Notes: generated from the sequence alone by a model not told the origin. A DNA stretch of 64,000 nucleotides from Planctomycetaceae bacterium (GCA_021732995.1 JAKFWA010000027.1:1-64000); one strand, 5' to 3'; positions 9,842-20,831 are shown, counted from the first letter of the stretch. Numbers and translations are program-made.

Positions 9842-11329
9842 ATGAAACACAAACTGCGGATCAATCTCCTGGCGAGTTGGGGCGACCACGCGATCGGCGT
9901 ATTGATTGGCTTCTTCCTGATGCCATTCGTCCTCAACACCATCGGCGATGATCAGTACGGACTGTGGCTCTTTATCTGTTCGATCGCGGGGTATTCCGGT
10001 CTGTTGAACCTGGGCTTCGCCGAGACAATCAGCCGCTTTGTGGCCCATCACAGTGCGAAGGACGAAAACGACGAGATCAACCGCGTAGCGAGCGTGGTCG
10101 GTGCGATCTACGTCGGTATCGGTTTCTTCGTGATGGCGTTGTCGGGAGTTGTCGCGTTCCTGCTGCCGTACTTCTCCAACCTGGGCGACAACAGCGTCTT
10201 TGAAGTGCGATCCGTGGTCGTGCTACTGGGAGCCAACGTCGCGATCGGCATTCTGGGCAGCGTGTTCGGCGGCGTGATCGTCGGCCTGCAACGCATGGAT
10301 GTCGAACGCGGCATTCGATCGATTTCTGGCATTGTGCGATTAGCACTCACGGTCTGGTTGCTCAAAAAAGAGCATGGCCTGATGACGCTGGCCGGTGTGT
10401 TCCTGGCGACCACTCTGGTGGAAAATATCGGTTATGCATTAGTCGTCTTCCGCCTGATGCCTCGGCTACGGTTGGGCTGGAGTTACCTGAATACGAAGAC
10501 TTTGCGGCAGTGTCTGGGCTTCAGCCTCTTCGCGTTGCTGGACGGCATCTCGAGCAAGCTGATCGATGCCACGGACACCGTGGTTATCGGGCTCGCCTTC
10601 GGAACCCGGGCGATTGTTCCGTATTACATCGGTTTGAGGCTGGTGCAGTTCATCACTCAGCCGCTGCAACTTATCGGTTCCATCGTCATGCCGCGCGGAG
10701 CTGAGTTGGGTGCGGGGGCTCACAACGATCGCCTGCGAGTGCTCGTCGAGAAAGGTCTGGGACTCGCGTTCCTGTTAACCGCCGCGTTCTGGATTGGCGC
10801 GTATTTCTTTGGCGACAGTGTCATTCAGGCGTGGGTCGGTCGGTCCTACGGCGAGAGCCATCAGATCATGCTGGTGCTGCTGGGAGCACAGGTCGTGGCC
10901 ACTCCGATGCGGGTGTTGCGCGGCGTGCTCTTCGGCATGGGCGAAGTGCGGACTCCGGCGCTGCTGTACTTCGCCGAAGCGTGCATCAACGTCGTGCTGT
11001 CACTGTTGCTGATGAAACCACTGGGAGTGCTGGGCGTCGCTCTGGGCACGGCAATTCCGATTGTGGTGGTCGAACTGGGTGTCCTGTTGCCGTTCGCGTT
11101 GCGTCGGTTGCAGTTCCCGATGGCGGGCTTCCTGCGTTCCGTGGCAATGCCGCAGTTACCGGCGCTGCTGATGCTGTGGGCTTATTCCGAATTCGTTGTC
11201 CGCAACTTTTCGGTCACGTCGTCCTGGTTGTCAGTCGTCGCGGTTTCGGCCTGTGGAGGCGGCGTGCTGGGAGCCACGTGGCTGATCACTCGTCGTTTGA
11301 TGCAGCGACCGATGCCGCTTCCGGCTTAG
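9842..11329 (+). CDS. Polysaccharide flippase (Wzx / MOP superfamily)
   Basis: Predicted to flip lipid-linked oligosaccharide across the inner membrane. The 495-residue product has roughly 12 to 14 hydrophobic helices with the Wzx-type start MKHKLRINLLASWGDH, the GDDQYGLWLFICSIAGY motif of helix 2 and conserved Pro/Gly positions in the C-terminal half (LKPLGVLGVALGTAIP-like). The ATG at 9842 follows the ligase gene; the longer open frame upstream overlaps the ligase and is discarded. The context of ligase, flippase, acyltransferases and deacetylases supports a role in exported polysaccharide. Confidence 0.88.
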   Translation: MKHKLRINLLASWGDHAIGVLIGFFLMPFVLNTIGDDQYGLWLFICSIAGYSGLLNLGFAETISRFVAHHSAKDENDEINRVASVVGAIYVGIGFFVMALSGVVAFLLPYFSNLGDNSVFEVRSVVVLLGANVAIGILGSVFGGVIVGLQRMDVERGIRSISGIVRLALTVWLLKKEHGLMTLAGVFLATTLVENIGYALVVFRLMPRLRLGWSYLNTKTLRQCLGFSLFALLDGISSKLIDATDTVVIGLAFGTRAIVPYYIGLRLVQFITQPLQLIGSIVMPRGAELGAGAHNDRLRVLVEKGLGLAFLLTAAFWIGAYFFGDSVIQAWVGRSYGESHQIMLVLLGAQVVATPMRVLRGVLFGMGEVRTPALLYFAEACINVVLSLLLMKPLGVLGVALGTAIPIVVVELGVLLPFALRRLQFPMAGFLRSVAMPQLPALLMLWAYSEFVVRNFSVTSSWLSVVAVSACGGGVLGATWLITRRLMQRPMPLPA

Positions 11330-11401
11330 TTCGTTGGCAGAGGTCTGGTTTCGCATATCCCGGAAGTTTCTTCCGTACTCGTCTTAATGAGGTCGTCTTC
11401 C

Positions 11402-12559
11402 ATGACCGCTGTTGAAACTCTTCCCACTGTTCAGAACACCGTGGCGCTTGCTTCCACATCGCTCAAGCTGGAAGTGCGGAGCCAGTCGGAAAGCAGTTAT
11501 GTGCTGCAGTTGTGGCGACAGTTGGAACATCGGATCGGTGATCGAGGCCTGCTGGCATCTGCGGACTGGGCGGAAGTCTGGATCGAAGGTTATGGCGATC
11601 TGGTTCCGCACCGCTTCGTGCTGGCGTATTCCAATAATGTCCTACGCGGCATCTGTCTGGTGACCGAAGGCGTCAAGCAGTTTGATGGTCCAGTACCGAT
11701 CAAAACTCTGCATGTCGGCACCGCTGGCGAACCTGATGCAGACAGCGTCTATGCCGAGTATCAGCGGCTGATGGTCGAACCCGAATATGAATCTGAGTTC
11801 GTCTGGGAGCTGGTCAGCTACTTGAATGGGCAACGTGGTTTCGATCAGTGGAACCTCGAAGGTTTCGCCGGACCGGACGTGGAAGCCTTCAAACGGCACG
11901 ACCCGGACCTTGTCGTCAATGAGCTGCCGAATCCCTATTTCGATTTCAACATCGTGCGACAGAAGGGTGGCGACTTGCTGTCGGCTCTACAGAAGGAGCC
12001 GCGGCGGCAAGTGCGTCGCAGCCTCGAAGTGTTAGACGGCGTCAGCACCGAATGGGCGGATTCGCTGGATTCCGCGATGGATGTGTTTTCCGAGTTGATT
12101 GAACTGCATCAAGCGCGCTGGCAGGCGGACGGATTTCCGGGCGTCTACAGCAGCGAACGCTTCACTCGCTATCACGAACGCTTGCTCGCGCGCCTGGTTC
12201 CTCAGGGCAAGATGGCTTTCGTGCGCGTGAGGTCATTGAAAGGCACCGTGGGCTGCGTGCAGTTACTGATCGATCGCAAACGAGCCTGTGTCTATCAGTG
12301 CGGTCGCGGCAACTTTGCGGGTGAAAAGTGCAGCCCCGGCGTGGTGTGTGATTACTTCGCGATGGAGGCGTGTCTGGCTCGTGGCTTGGATGCCTACGAC
12401 CTGATGAGTCCTGAGTCGCAGCACAAACGCAATCTGTCGAACACAGCCACGACGATGGTCTGGGGAGCACATCGCCATCCGCGACTCAAGTTCTTCGCGT
12501 TGAACCAGGCTCGCAAAGTCAAGCAGTGGATCAATCCGAACCAGGAACCAAAGCCGTAA
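11402..12559 (+). CDS. GNAT / BioF2-like acyltransferase (CelD/FemAB-related)
   Basis: The 385-residue protein resembles the CelD/BcsL and PEP-CTERM-associated FemAB group (GNAT fold). Features are an N-terminal half with the SADWAEVWIEGYG and VPHRFVLAY stretches, a central basic segment KEPRRQVRRSLEVL, and a C-terminal half with ELIELHQARWQADGFPG, QLLIDRKRACVYQCG and CSPGVVCDYFAMEACLARGL. These are typical of proteins that transfer an amino-acyl or acyl group to a surface polymer. The ATG at 11402 has a GAGG site 9 bases upstream; an in-frame ATG at 11387 has none. It sits between the flippase and a second protein of the same fold. Confidence 0.78.
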   Translation: MTAVETLPTVQNTVALASTSLKLEVRSQSESSYVLQLWRQLEHRIGDRGLLASADWAEVWIEGYGDLVPHRFVLAYSNNVLRGICLVTEGVKQFDGPVPIKTLHVGTAGEPDADSVYAEYQRLMVEPEYESEFVWELVSYLNGQRGFDQWNLEGFAGPDVEAFKRHDPDLVVNELPNPYFDFNIVRQKGGDLLSALQKEPRRQVRRSLEVLDGVSTEWADSLDSAMDVFSELIELHQARWQADGFPGVYSSERFTRYHERLLARLVPQGKMAFVRVRSLKGTVGCVQLLIDRKRACVYQCGRGNFAGEKCSPGVVCDYFAMEACLARGLDAYDLMSPESQHKRNLSNTATTMVWGAHRHPRLKFFALNQARKVKQWINPNQEPKP

Positions 12560-12628
12560 CGCTTTAGCAGACCGCAGCCAGATGACCGAACACTGCCAGT
12601 GACGGTTTCTCTTCAGAACGTGATTGCC

Positions 12629-13867
12629 ATGTCTCTTGTGATTGAACACCGCACGCTTGCTCGACCTCAGCAGAGCGACCTCACGATCTCGGTTCATGAG
12701 ATTGATGAGTCGTTCTCGCTGCGCATCGGGCAGGGCTACTGGAACTGGCGCTCGATCTTCGATCGAGACACCCGGGCGGGGATTCTGCAGCATCCCGACT
12801 GTGTGCTCGCCGAGATCGCGAAGCCGTCGACGCCGCGTTCGACACCTGCGTTCTTCGTGCAGTGCCATCGCCAGAACACGCCCGTCGGCGCGGCGGTGCT
12901 GGTGCCGAAGAATCTTGCCGGTGGCAAACGCTTCGGCGCCCTGTGGCAACTGCGCGGCTACTTCCTCGCCGGAGGTCGCTTGTTGGGTTCAGAAGACGAA
13001 ATGGTGCAACGGGCCTTGCTGGGCGGAGTTCGGCAGTGCCTCGACCAAACTCGTTCCGACTTTGTCCTGATTGAGAACATCGACGATACCGATTCGTTGT
13101 TCGCGCTGGTGAATCGACCTGAGCATGCCAGCGTGCTGAAGCTCTTCACGCCCGCTCCGTTTCAGCCGCATCATCGCATCGCGCTGCCGCAGACGATCGA
13201 AGAATACCTGAAGAAGTTCAGTTCCAAGACTCGCAACACGCTGAAACGCAAGCAGAAACAGTTCGGCGAATGTCGAGTGGAACGCATCACGGAAGTGGAT
13301 CAAGTCGCCGACTTCCTGGGCCACGCGCATGAGATTTCAAAGCACTCGTGGCAGACGGAACTACTGGGGCTGCGAGTCACCAATGATGCGGCGGAACTCC
13401 AGTTCTTTACCACGCTGGCGATCGAACGTGCGTTGCGATCGTACCTGCTCTGGAAGGACGACAAGCCCGTCAGTTTTTGTCTGGGCACGCAATTGAATGG
13501 TGTCTTCAACTACGAGGAAGTCGCATACGACCGGCGTTGCGCGGAAGGCTCGCCGGGGCAAATGCTCGTGCTGCGGATGATTGAAGATCTCATCGGATAT
13601 GAGCGTCCCGCGACGTTCGACTTTGGCTTCGGTGACGCTGAGTACAAACGGCAGTTTGCGAATCTGACGACCAGCAGCGGCAACGTTTGGCTGCTCAGGC
13701 CGGGCCTGAAGGCGGCGTTTATCGAACGCTACTTCCGAGGTCGGCAGTGGCTGGCTCGATCCGCTCGGAACCTGCTGGCGAACACGGGGGTGCTGCAACA
13801 GATCAAACGACGGTTGCGTCAGGAACGCGAGGCGCCGCCACCGGCAGCCTCGGTGGAACAAGAGTGA
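12629..13867 (+). CDS. Second GNAT / BioF2-like acyltransferase
   Basis: The 412-residue protein has the same overall layout as its upstream neighbour but is clearly diverged: KTRNTLKRKQKQFGECRVER is the basic central motif, and FCLGTQLNGVFNYEEVAYD and SPGQMLVLRMIEDLIGYERP form the C-terminal GNAT half. The two probably act on the same glycan at different positions or form a pair; this is inferred from adjacency. Start is taken at ATG 12629 (MSLVIEHRTL); GTG 12599 in frame would add ten residues, and neither start has a strong ribosome binding site. The C terminus is Ala/Pro/Glu-rich and probably disordered. Confidence 0.75.
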   Translation: MSLVIEHRTLARPQQSDLTISVHEIDESFSLRIGQGYWNWRSIFDRDTRAGILQHPDCVLAEIAKPSTPRSTPAFFVQCHRQNTPVGAAVLVPKNLAGGKRFGALWQLRGYFLAGGRLLGSEDEMVQRALLGGVRQCLDQTRSDFVLIENIDDTDSLFALVNRPEHASVLKLFTPAPFQPHHRIALPQTIEEYLKKFSSKTRNTLKRKQKQFGECRVERITEVDQVADFLGHAHEISKHSWQTELLGLRVTNDAAELQFFTTLAIERALRSYLLWKDDKPVSFCLGTQLNGVFNYEEVAYDRRCAEGSPGQMLVLRMIEDLIGYERPATFDFGFGDAEYKRQFANLTTSSGNVWLLRPGLKAAFIERYFRGRQWLARSARNLLANTGVLQQIKRRLRQEREAPPPAASVEQE

Positions 13868-13932
13868 GAAACGTGGCGACTCTTTCAACGACAGACTGCT
13901 GATGAACAATTCTTACATAACAGCGTGACTCA

Positions 13933-14640
13933 ATGGGCTTGATTCGACAAATCTCCAAACGACTGCTGGAAGCGACGCTGCCGCCGCGCGTGCTGCTGCT
14001 GCGCGGACAGCGTGTCCAGCGTGAAGTCGTAGAGATCAGCCTGACGTTCGATGATGGACCTCACCCGGAACACACTCCGCGACTGCTCGACAACCTTGCA
14101 TCGTTCGACATCAAGGCCACGTTCTTCATCGTCGGCGAAAAAGCCGAGAAGCATCCGGATCTCGTGCGACGCATTGTCGCCGGTGGGCATGAACTCGGAA
14201 ATCACACGTGGACTCATAGCGAGCCGAGTCAGACATCAACGCGAAAGTTCATGGACGAAGTGCGCCGCACGCGCAGCTGGATTCAGGATGTCACAGGTCG
14301 CGATTGCTGTCTGGTGCGGCCGCCGAAGGGTCGGCTGTCTCTACGCAAGTTCTGGGCGCTGGCCCGTGAGCGGCAAACCATCGCCTTGTGGAATCAGGAT
14401 CCGCGCGACTACCGCATGGAATCCTGGTGTGACATGGAAGACTGGTGTCGCGGTTATCAGCCGACGCAGGGGGACGTGATCCTCATGCACGACATCCATC
14501 CGCACGCGGCTACCGCTGCGGTGTTGTTCGGTTCGTTACCGCAACTGAGTCCTGTGCGCTGCGTGCGACTCGGTGACTGGATTCAGCGTCCGCTGCCCGA
14601 CATACCGAAGGATGTGCGCGCAGCCAAATTGCTTTCGTAG
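13933..14640 (+). CDS. Polysaccharide deacetylase (NodB homology domain)
   Basis: Predicted metal-dependent deacetylase of N-acetylated sugars. The 235-residue product has NodB motif 1 SLTFDDGPHPEHTPRLLDNL (about residues 36-55), motif 2 GHELGNHTWTH with both His ligands, motif 3 RPPKGR (usual form RPPYG), and a C-terminal motif GDVILMHDIHP with the expected His. There is no obvious signal peptide: the N terminus is basic and amphipathic (LIRQISKRLL), so it may act at the inner face of the membrane or be exported another way. Downstream of the two acyltransferases and part of the same run. Confidence 0.9.
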   Translation: MGLIRQISKRLLEATLPPRVLLLRGQRVQREVVEISLTFDDGPHPEHTPRLLDNLASFDIKATFFIVGEKAEKHPDLVRRIVAGGHELGNHTWTHSEPSQTSTRKFMDEVRRTRSWIQDVTGRDCCLVRPPKGRLSLRKFWALARERQTIALWNQDPRDYRMESWCDMEDWCRGYQPTQGDVILMHDIHPHAATAAVLFGSLPQLSPVRCVRLGDWIQRPLPDIPKDVRAAKLLS

Positions 14641-14731
14641 CTGGTTCGTGGACCGATCAGGAGATCAGTCTTTCTGTTGTGATTACGCATGGCGGCTCTG
14701 ATTACAGACTTCCGGAGAATGGAACCGCGTC

Positions 14732-16057
14732 ATGTGGTGGTCCGTGCTGTTAGCGGCATTTGTCTTGTTGGCGCTGGAAACCGCGGCGGTGGCTGTGGTC
14801 GTGCGCCGCAAGCACCTGGATAAGTGGCTGGCCAGCCACTTTCTGGGCATGGAACTGTGTCCTCGGTTGAACGAACCTGAGGCGCGGCTGGCGCTCGTAC
14901 GACCGCGCGGTGATGGTGGCGTCTTGCCGCAGCCTCCGCGGCCTCTGGAAGGGGAAAGGCCCAGTTCGGTGCGTTCGGGGATGGTCGACGGGCAGGTGGC
15001 GGGACATCAGACGCCGCACGAACGCTTTCAGCATGACGAACCGCTGCATGTCTTCATCGCCGTCTGCGACCACTACGAACCCGACAACGCGCGCCCGGCG
15101 CGTCATGTGGCCGATGCGCGGGTCGATCGCTGGTGCCGTGAATATCCGGATCGCTTCCGCTGCTTTGAAGACACTCGCGGCCGAGCACCGCAGCACACCT
15201 TCTTCTATCCGCAGGATGAGTACTTCGAGCCGAAGTATCTCGACCAGTTGCGCGACTTGTGTGAGCAAGGTTTCGGCGACGTTGATATCCATTTGCATCA
15301 CGACAATGACACAGCCGACGGCCTGCGTGAGAAGCTGGAAACCTTCCGCGACACGTTGCATCACCGGCACGGTCTGCTGCGGCAAGATCCCGTGACCGGC
15401 GACGTGGTCTACGGCTTCATTCACGGCAACTGGGCGTTGTGCAATTCGCGGGACGACGGCCGCTGGTGCGGTGTGAATGACGAACTGACCATTCTCCGTG
15501 AAACCGGCTGCTACGCGGACTTCACGATGCCGTCGGCTCCCGAAGCAACTCAGACGCGCATCATCAACAGCATCTACTACGCAGGCAGCGATCCTTCGCG
15601 CAACAAGTCACATGATCGAGGCACACGCGCGGCACTTGGAGCCGAACCACCGCGCAATCAGTTGCTGCTGATGCAGGGACCGCTGACGCTGGACTGGCAA
15701 ACCAGTTGCCGGCCTCTGCTGCCCTCACTGCGCATTGAAAACGGCGATCTGCTGTGGCGGCGAGCTCCGTCGTGGCAACGCTTTGAGCAATGGTTGCGTT
15801 GCGGGGTGCAGGTGGCCGGTCGACCGGACTGGTGCTTCATCAAGCTGCACACACACGGATGTAAGGACGGCAACATCGACACGCTGCTGGGCGATGAGAC
15901 CTCGCGGTTCCATCAGGACCTGAGGGCCTACGCCGCGAGGCATTTGAACTTTCACTACTACTACGTCACCGCCTGGGAAATGGCTCAACTGGCTCATCAA
16001 GCTGAGCAGGGAGTCGCCGTTCCCCAATTCGAGGCCGCTCTGGCGGGAGTACGTTGA
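14732..16057 (+). CDS. Membrane-anchored deacetylase-like protein
   Basis: The 441-residue protein has one N-terminal helix ([20 protein letters not shown]) and then a soluble region reminiscent of the glycoside hydrolase/deacetylase barrel superfamily. Candidate catalytic stretches are [31 protein letters not shown] and [11 protein letters not shown], all rich in His and Asp. It lacks a clean NodB TFDDG motif, so the assignment is tentative. A Pro/Gly-rich linker follows the helix. It lies immediately after a true NodB deacetylase, suggesting a related step on the same polymer. Start ATG 14732. Confidence 0.6.
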   Translation: MWWSVLLAAFVLLALETAAVAVVVRRKHLDKWLASHFLGMELCPRLNEPEARLALVRPRGDGGVLPQPPRPLEGERPSSVRSGMVDGQVAGHQTPHERFQHDEPLHVFIAVCDHYEPDNARPARHVADARVDRWCREYPDRFRCFEDTRGRAPQHTFFYPQDEYFEPKYLDQLRDLCEQGFGDVDIHLHHDNDTADGLREKLETFRDTLHHRHGLLRQDPVTGDVVYGFIHGNWALCNSRDDGRWCGVNDELTILRETGCYADFTMPSAPEATQTRIINSIYYAGSDPSRNKSHDRGTRAALGAEPPRNQLLLMQGPLTLDWQTSCRPLLPSLRIENGDLLWRRAPSWQRFEQWLRCGVQVAGRPDWCFIKLHTHGCKDGNIDTLLGDETSRFHQDLRAYAARHLNFHYYYVTAWEMAQLAHQAEQGVAVPQFEAALAGVR

Positions 16058-16133
16058 GCAGGTTGATTCTCAGTGTTCGTCACGTTCGCAATTACTTTGA
16101 AACCGGGCCATCTGTTTTGATCGCGAGGCTGTC

Positions 16134-16889
16134 ATGAAGCCAAAATTCAAGCTGTCGTTTCGACTCACTGAGATCATGCTGCTGATCTTCGAACTCAACC
16201 TCGGAGTAGCGGGTCTGGCGATGATCTACTCCGCCGTCTTCGGACCTGCGACACATCTCTACCTGCCCGCGCATGTGCTGGCTGGTCTGATGCCCGCGAT
16301 CCTGACGGTCGGCTTCGCGGCCTGGCTGGTCTATCGTTATCGCTGCATCAGCCGGGCGAGACACCGTGCCGCCGGGCTGTTTGGTGCGCTGTGTTTAGGG
16401 ATTGTGGCACTCAGCTTCGGCGCTGCGATCGGCAAGCTGAACACCGTCTTCTTTTCTGAGATCCACGAAACCGCACTGGCAGAGGCGATCGCGGACCCGC
16501 TCATCAAACGCGCGGGGCTGATGTCGCTGCTGACGTTCATCGGCATCGGCTTCATCTTCAGCGTGACGTTCGTCCTGCGAGCCGCTCGCGGACCGTGGGC
16601 CAATGGAGCGTCACATGAGGAACTGCATGCGCGCATCAGTGCTATCGGCTCGCACATGGTGAAGGATTGGACCGAGCGGCTCGTGCCGCGCATCGATCGC
16701 TTGCTCAACGAAGACAACATCCAGCAAGCAACGTTGGCCTATCGTGAAGCGACCGGCTGCAGCCAGGAAGAAGCGGCTGCCATCATCGGCGATTGGCCGG
16801 AACAGCGATTGCGACTGGAGCTGGAAACGCTCAGTTCCGCATTGCAGTGTGATCATCCAACGACGACTCAAGCCGTTGTCGCGGTTTAG
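16134..16889 (+). CDS. Four-helix membrane protein of unknown function
   Basis: The 251-residue protein has about four transmembrane helices in the first 165 residues and a cytoplasmic C-terminal domain rich in Glu and Arg (ATGCSQEEAAAIIGDWPEQR). No family is recognised. It is the last gene of the plus-strand polysaccharide run, 76 bases after the deacetylase-like gene, so a role in the same pathway is possible but unsupported by motifs. ATG 16134 is the first in-frame start. Confidence 0.7.
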   Translation: MKPKFKLSFRLTEIMLLIFELNLGVAGLAMIYSAVFGPATHLYLPAHVLAGLMPAILTVGFAAWLVYRYRCISRARHRAAGLFGALCLGIVALSFGAAIGKLNTVFFSEIHETALAEAIADPLIKRAGLMSLLTFIGIGFIFSVTFVLRAARGPWANGASHEELHARISAIGSHMVKDWTERLVPRIDRLLNEDNIQQATLAYREATGCSQEEAAAIIGDWPEQRLRLELETLSSALQCDHPTTTQAVVAV

Positions 16890-16900
16890 AAAGATTCTAA

Positions 16901-16936
16901 AAAAGCAAAGCAGACGAACTTGGTTCCTCTGCTTTG
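16901..16936 (-). terminator. Intrinsic terminator between convergent genes
   Basis: Perfect 9-base arms (16906-16914 and 16928-16936) with a 13-base loop. Reading the minus strand, the hairpin is followed by a T-rich run (CTTTTTTAG), as expected for the gene ending at 16968. It may also slow transcription from the plus-strand gene ending at 16889. Confidence 0.75.
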
Positions 16937-16967
16937 GGTTACGGTGCAAGAAATTTAGACGCGTCGC

Positions 16968-17621
16968 TTACGGCGTGTCGAATTTCTCATCGCCAGCATC
17001 CAGCGGAATGTTGGACTGCTTGTAGTGAGCGATCTTCACGCTCTTGTCTTCGAGCAAGGTGATGGTTCCGGCTTTGGTGTCGTAGCCCAGCATCTGCCAC
17101 GGCGGTAAGTCCATGAACTCGATCTTCATCATCTGCACGAGTTCCATGAACTGCTCGTACTTCAGCGGCTTGCCGTCGTTGAGTTCTCGCGAAATCTTCA
17201 CCTGATTCTGGAAGTTCAGAATCTGCGCCTTGGCTCGCACCGAGAAGTAAGCCTGCATGGCTGCGGTGAGCGGATCATCGCCATCGATCTTCGTGCTGGC
17301 GACAACGACCTTCGGGTTCTTCAGTGCCTCGGTTGCATCAACGAGACGCCCTGGAGACTTCGGAATGGCCGGCTTGGCTGGTTCCGTGGTCGCTGGTTGA
17401 GTCGTTGGAGCGGGCTGGGCAGGCCGAGCGACGGACTCGGCGAGGTCTCCCGTCACGATGCCCCCGCCGGGGCCTCCGGGCATCACGGTGCCGCCAGTTG
17501 GAGCGGGAGTGCCGCTTGTTGTGCTCGTTGGCGCCGGAGTACTCGGAGCGCTCGGAGTTGATACCGGCTTGGCGCAACCCAGAACCACGACAGGAAGTAG
17601 AGCCCAGATCAAGTGTTTCAT
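16968..17621 (-). CDS. Proline/threonine-rich lipoprotein
   Basis: The 217-residue protein has a lipobox, VVVLGCA, with Cys at residue 16, so it should be lipidated and membrane-anchored. Residues 20-95 are a low-complexity Pro/Thr/Ser/Ala linker. The C-terminal 120 residues form a compact domain with PLTAAMQAYFSVRAKAQIL and LPPWQMLGYDTKAGTITLLE. No family is recognised. It stands alone on the minus strand, with a terminator at 16901-16936. Confidence 0.8.
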   Translation of the reverse strand: MKHLIWALLPVVVLGCAKPVSTPSAPSTPAPTSTTSGTPAPTGGTVMPGGPGGGIVTGDLAESVARPAQPAPTTQPATTEPAKPAIPKSPGRLVDATEALKNPKVVVASTKIDGDDPLTAAMQAYFSVRAKAQILNFQNQVKISRELNDGKPLKYEQFMELVQMMKIEFMDLPPWQMLGYDTKAGTITLLEDKSVKIAHYKQSNIPLDAGDEKFDTP

Positions 17622-17856
17622 CGCTTGTTCCTTATGAGGTGAATTTGCCTAAGAAGCAGCGACCGCTCAACTGACGCGCGCGGCCAGCCGCAGTGTGCTG
17701 GGCAGAGAACTCCGCGAGCAAGTCACGCGGAGCAACAGCTTTGTGAAAGACCTGAGTTGAGAATAGTCATCGCAATTCTTAACGCCTTCATTGGTGCAGA
17801 AAAACTTGCCGTCAACGCGTGCGCGTGCGATTGCGATATCCGAGGGACGCCCGAGG

Positions 17857-19737
17857 TCACGGTTCCCATTGCGCGGCACGTCGGAGGTCCAGCGAATCAA
17901 TTGGTCCTTCGTCGGTCAGCAGGGCGCACAGTTGCGGATCTTTGAGCACCTCAACGACCTTCCGAGGTTCGCCATCGACCAGCATCTGGTTCGCCATCAG
18001 ACGCACGCCGTGGCTGTAGTCCACGTACCAGTCCACGTGACCAATATACAGCGACTGGATCGCTCGCCCGTCCGGGTAATGCCAGCCGTAGATAGCAACC
18101 TTGTGCGGCTTCTCGCGCAGGCGATTGCTCAACACCACATCCTTCTTGATGCCCATGATCAGCGCGTCGCGCGGCTTGCCTCGCAACTGCTCCTCAATGA
18201 TCTGATGATGCTGCCAAAAGGCCGAGACCGCGTCCCGATCCTTCGTCAGTGGTTTTGGATCGACCTTCACTTCAGAGGCCGCGAACAGGTCCTCGGAGAT
18301 TTTGGTGGTGATCAGCGAACCGCCCACCGCGTCAGCAATGGCGAGTGCTGACTGAGGAGTCAGTGGAACTCGAAAGGAATCTTCGTCACTGCCCACGGCG
18401 AGATAGTCACTCATCACGAAGTAGGTGCCTGTGTGCTTGGTGCCCTGCCTGTCTGTCGCTTCCACTCGAATGGGTTTGAGCCGTCGCAGGAACTCGGGCA
18501 CGTTGCCGCGTTGGATTTCTTTAAGCACGGCAGCCTCGCGTTCAATTCTTGGCAGCGTTGAGACTTGCTCCTGAAAACGCGAACCGCTCGGAGAATCCGC
18601 CGGTCGTGCGGCGAAAGAGAGCCGCATGGCGGGCGCTTCGGTCGCGATCGTCGCTCGCGGCTTGACCGGTTCAACGAAGGACGCGGGTTGGATCCACTTC
18701 GCATAAGCACGAGGTCCACCGAACGTGCCCCACTTGTCCTCCAGCGATGTTCCCAGAGTGAGTCCCTGCAGCAGGCCGTTCATCTCACCAACCAGCGCGG
18801 TGTGCAGGATCTTGTTATCCGGATTCGGGTGAACGAAGAACTCAATCTGTCGGTTGAGGCCGCTCGAACGACGAAACGGTCCGTGCTTCTGCTCAGTCAG
18901 TTCTATATCAGCACCAAATCGAGTCAGCATGCGCTGCGAGGCCCGGAACGTGCCGCCTTCGCGGCCGACAACCTTTTTGCCGTTGAGTGTGATCTCACGA
19001 TCGTCGTAGGCGATGACCACCAGCCGCCGTGCCGCGTCACTCTGCAGCCACTTCAGCAGTTTGTCCCCGTGCTGTTCATTGTCTGAGTACGAATAATTCG
19101 CATCCAGAAACACGATCCGCTCCAGCGACGGCGGGAGCGATTCCACAGCGTTCAGATACCCAAACACGAACGAACCACCGCCGCTGTGGCAGGTCAGCAC
19201 AACGCGGTCGGCGGCGTACTCCTTGCTGAGTGATTCAACGAGTTCCTGAATGATCGTATCCGCGCGCGGTTGATCGCGGCGGAATGTCGGCCAGCTCAAT
19301 CGAGGCGCCTGCACGACCGCCAGAATTACCGTCTGGTCGGCGGCGATCTCTCGAAACGCCCGCACCTGCGCGGCTACGTGCTGGATGTCGAACCGCCAGT
19401 CAACGTCCTTGGTAGCCGCGCAGCCGAGCGTCTGCTCGATGGTATTGCCATTGGGCGTCGCATAAATGGCTAGCAGTCGGCGGGATGCCTGCTGGTTGGC
19501 AGGAGCGGGGACATTGACGAAGACACGCACGCCGCTGGGCAGTTTCGACCAACGCACTTGCTCATTGAAAGGTGGAGCCTCTTGAGCCGTCGGGCTACTT
19601 GCCTGGGCCAAGACTTCGCAGGGGAACAGACCCGCGCATCCAAGCATAAGCAACATCCACCAGAGCGTTGCCGCGAAGTGGATCGAAGAGCAACGACCGC
19701 TGGAAGTAGAGATGCTCTTCATCGTCGTCACCGGCAT
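17857..19737 (-). CDS. Secreted alpha/beta-hydrolase-like protein
   Basis: The 626-residue product has an N-terminal signal sequence (WWMLLMLGCAGLFPCEVLA) and a middle region with alpha/beta-hydrolase features: a nucleophile-elbow-like VVLTCHSGGGSF at about residues 182-193, then FLDANYSYSD and LVVIAYDD strands, and a late His (TEQKHGPF). The C-terminal 200 residues (YGWHYPDGRAIQSLYIGHVD, DYSHGVRLM) form a second unrecognised domain. Start taken at 19737; an in-frame ATG at 19722 (MKSISTSS) has a slightly better upstream sequence and would also keep the signal peptide. Substrate unknown. Confidence 0.68.
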   Translation of the reverse strand: MPVTTMKSISTSSGRCSSIHFAATLWWMLLMLGCAGLFPCEVLAQASSPTAQEAPPFNEQVRWSKLPSGVRVFVNVPAPANQQASRRLLAIYATPNGNTIEQTLGCAATKDVDWRFDIQHVAAQVRAFREIAADQTVILAVVQAPRLSWPTFRRDQPRADTIIQELVESLSKEYAADRVVLTCHSGGGSFVFGYLNAVESLPPSLERIVFLDANYSYSDNEQHGDKLLKWLQSDAARRLVVIAYDDREITLNGKKVVGREGGTFRASQRMLTRFGADIELTEQKHGPFRRSSGLNRQIEFFVHPNPDNKILHTALVGEMNGLLQGLTLGTSLEDKWGTFGGPRAYAKWIQPASFVEPVKPRATIATEAPAMRLSFAARPADSPSGSRFQEQVSTLPRIEREAAVLKEIQRGNVPEFLRRLKPIRVEATDRQGTKHTGTYFVMSDYLAVGSDEDSFRVPLTPQSALAIADAVGGSLITTKISEDLFAASEVKVDPKPLTKDRDAVSAFWQHHQIIEEQLRGKPRDALIMGIKKDVVLSNRLREKPHKVAIYGWHYPDGRAIQSLYIGHVDWYVDYSHGVRLMANQMLVDGEPRKVVEVLKDPQLCALLTDEGPIDSLDLRRAAQWEP

Positions 19738-19759
19738 CCAATCGGTCGGGCTGTAAATG

Positions 19760-19791
19760 AGTGAAGCCGCCCTGAATGAGGCGGCTTCACT
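19760..19791 (-). terminator. Hairpin after ilvC
   Basis: Perfect 12-base arms (19760-19771 and 19780-19791) with an 8-base loop lie 35 bases beyond the ilvC stop on the minus strand. The trailing sequence on that strand (CATTTAC) is only weakly T-rich, so it may be an imperfect intrinsic terminator. Position and stability support termination of the ilv genes. Confidence 0.65.
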
Positions 19792-19826
19792 GTTTTAGTT
19801 ACATCAATGGTCAACGCGAGTGACCA

Positions 19827-20831
<1,005 letters not shown>

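Noticed and set aside
19437-19826. Riboswitch-like leader for ilvC
   Set aside because: The hairpin at 19760-19791 lies downstream of ilvC, not upstream, so it is a terminator candidate rather than a leader.
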